From assembly GCF_003464085.1 (NCBI RefSeq), contig NZ_QSDR01000017.1, positions 34,630 through 98,629 of the forward strand: 64,000 bases of DNA. The letters run 5' to 3'. The notes under the pieces are model-generated. The model was not told where the DNA came from. It was given only the letters and a program-made list of their open reading frames with translations, and did no database searches. This stretch comes from Clostridium sp. AM58-1XD (GTDB lineage: Bacteria; Bacillota; Clostridia; Lachnospirales; Lachnospiraceae). Below, piece by piece: positions 63,344 through 64,000 of the stretch; positions within the stretch are counted from its first letter, which is position 1; each line of letters begins with the position of its first letter. The translations under genes were made by a program, and so were the position numbers.

Positions 63344-63582
63344 TAAGCTATATCCCTCCAAATACTATTATATTTTTTCCATTCCGGTGCGTATCAAAAA
63401 TAATTTCTGTCAGTTGTGTATCTCAATTTATAGAAAGTTATTCAAATGTTCCGTTCTAAATGGTTCCGGGGAATATATAAATTTAAATTGCTTAAAACGC
63501 AGAAAAGGAGCGGAATTCTTATGAATCCCCCTCAACCATTAGTACAAAGTCTATTCTTTAAGGTTTCTCTCTTAAAATAAAA

Positions 63583-63654
63583 AGCGCGAGACGGGATTCG
63601 AACCCGCGGCCCCCACCTTGGCAAGGTGGTGCTCCACCCCTGAGCCACTCGCGC
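63583..63654 (-). tRNA. tRNA-Gly (GCC)
   Basis: On the minus strand the acceptor GCGCGAG pairs with CTCGCGC, the anticodon arm is CCACC-TTGCCAA-GGTGG (anticodon GCC) and the T arm CGGG-TTCGAAT-CCCG type. All arms are well paired and the length is 72. Confidence 0.95.
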
Positions 63655-63677
63655 ATAAAGTCTAATATTTTTAATAA

Positions 63678-63752
63678 TCGGGGTGACAGGATTCGAACCT
63701 GCGACCTCCTGGTCCCAAACCAGGCGCTCTAGCCAAGCTGAGCCACACCCCG
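63678..63752 (-). tRNA. tRNA-Pro (TGG)
   Basis: On the minus strand the acceptor CGGGGTG pairs with CACCCCG, the anticodon arm is CCTGG-TTTGGGA-CCAGG (anticodon TGG) and the T arm GCAGG-TTCGAAT-CCTGT. It lies about 105 bases downstream of the 23S rRNA end and 23 bases ahead of tRNA-Gly, probably in the rRNA transcript. Confidence 0.95.
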
Positions 63753-63856
63753 TCATCACCGTTTTATTAAGTATGATCACATACCTTCAAAACCACATAT
63801 TGAAATTATTCATCCGTTTCCTTTTGTTTCCCTAACTCTCTTCCTTCACGCCTTCT

Positions 63857-64000
63857 GGTTAAGCCCTCGACCGATTAGTAACAGTCAGCTACATGCATTG
63901 CTGCACTTCCACCTCTGCCCTATCTACCTCGTCGTCTTCAAGGGGTCTTACTCTTGCGATGGGATATCTCATCTTGAGGGGGGCTTCACGCTTAGATGCC
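63857..64000 (-). rRNA. 23S ribosomal RNA, 3' end (partial)
   Basis: The minus strand ends with highly conserved 23S sequence (ACGACGAGGTAGATAGGGCA, GGTGGAAGTGCAGCAATGCA, TGTAGCTGACTGTTACTAAT and CGGTCGAGGGCTTAACC). The 3' end is set at about 63857, after CTTAACC, which would pair with the 5' end of 23S. The gene continues past the right edge. No 5S rRNA gene fits between it and tRNA-Pro. Confidence 0.93.

Overview
The window looks like chromosomal DNA of a gut-type Firmicute, most probably a Lachnospiraceae / Clostridium cluster XIVa relative. This rests on gene content and style: a pst-phoU-phoPR phosphate locus, FtsEX next to a PcsB-like hydrolase and CtpA, CdaR and YitT proteins, an RsgI-like anti-sigma factor, dhaKLM, strong AGGAGG ribosome sites and TTGACA-17-TATAAT promoters. 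The right edge runs into the 3' end of a 23S rRNA gene on the minus strand, next to tRNA-Pro and tRNA-Gly genes. Most genes are on the minus strand.

Layout. 0-2.6 kb: blaI with its promoter/operator and a decayed blaR1, an AraC-type regulator and a Cys-rich protein of unknown function. 2.6-8.1 kb: a 2-aminoethylphosphonate (AEP) uptake and degradation operon (ATPase, fused double permease, binding protein, PhnX-PhnW fusion). 8.2-9.4 kb: a threonine-aldolase-like gene behind a structured leader. 9.4-11.1 kb: a small accessory patch with a candidate ncRNA, a YhcG remnant, an IS256-type transposase remnant and an XRE regulator. 11.2-17.1 kb: cytidylate-kinase-like protein, two MATE exporters, an AraC regulator and two acetyltransferases. 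17.1-24.9 kb: pstSCAB, two phoU genes and a PhoB/PhoR pair. 25.1-30.4 kb: ctpA, an M23 hydrolase, ftsX, ftsE and cdaR. 30.5-36.4 kb: a degenerate ABC ATPase, YitT, a methyltransferase, CvfB-like and acyl-ACP thioesterase genes, and a nucleoid-associated protein. 36.6-38.7 kb: a second candidate ncRNA, two near-identical tRNA-Gln genes around a NERD protein, and an orphan HicB. 38.7-46.7 kb: ECF sigma/anti-sigma pair, CDF transporter, truA, mscL, an unknown exported protein and dhaKLM. 46.9-48.5 kb: a DUF262-type protein with a possible Schlafen/AlbA-like C-terminus.

The most interesting region is 48.6-63.4 kb. Twelve co-directional genes lie between a textbook promoter plus 18-bp palindromic operator (62.0 kb) and a hairpin terminator (48.6 kb), with a LacI-family gene directly upstream. 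They encode a NifS-like enzyme, a TRAP transporter, two Zn dehydrogenases, an IolN-like hydrolase, a split transketolase, a CitE-like lyase, a CoA-acylating aldehyde dehydrogenase and a fucose-isomerase-like protein. I read this as a catabolic operon for an imported polar or acidic compound, either cyclitol/sugar-acid-like or a sulfonate. I cannot match the whole combination to a pathway I know.

A caution for all gene models: at least ten otherwise intact genes, including the housekeeping gene truA and both AEP transporter parts, carry exactly one single-base frameshift, nearly always an apparent deletion. Both tRNA-Gln copies also lack one G of a GGG expected in the acceptor stem. This pattern suggests residual indel errors in the assembly more than true gene decay. 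Frame-corrected coordinates are given.
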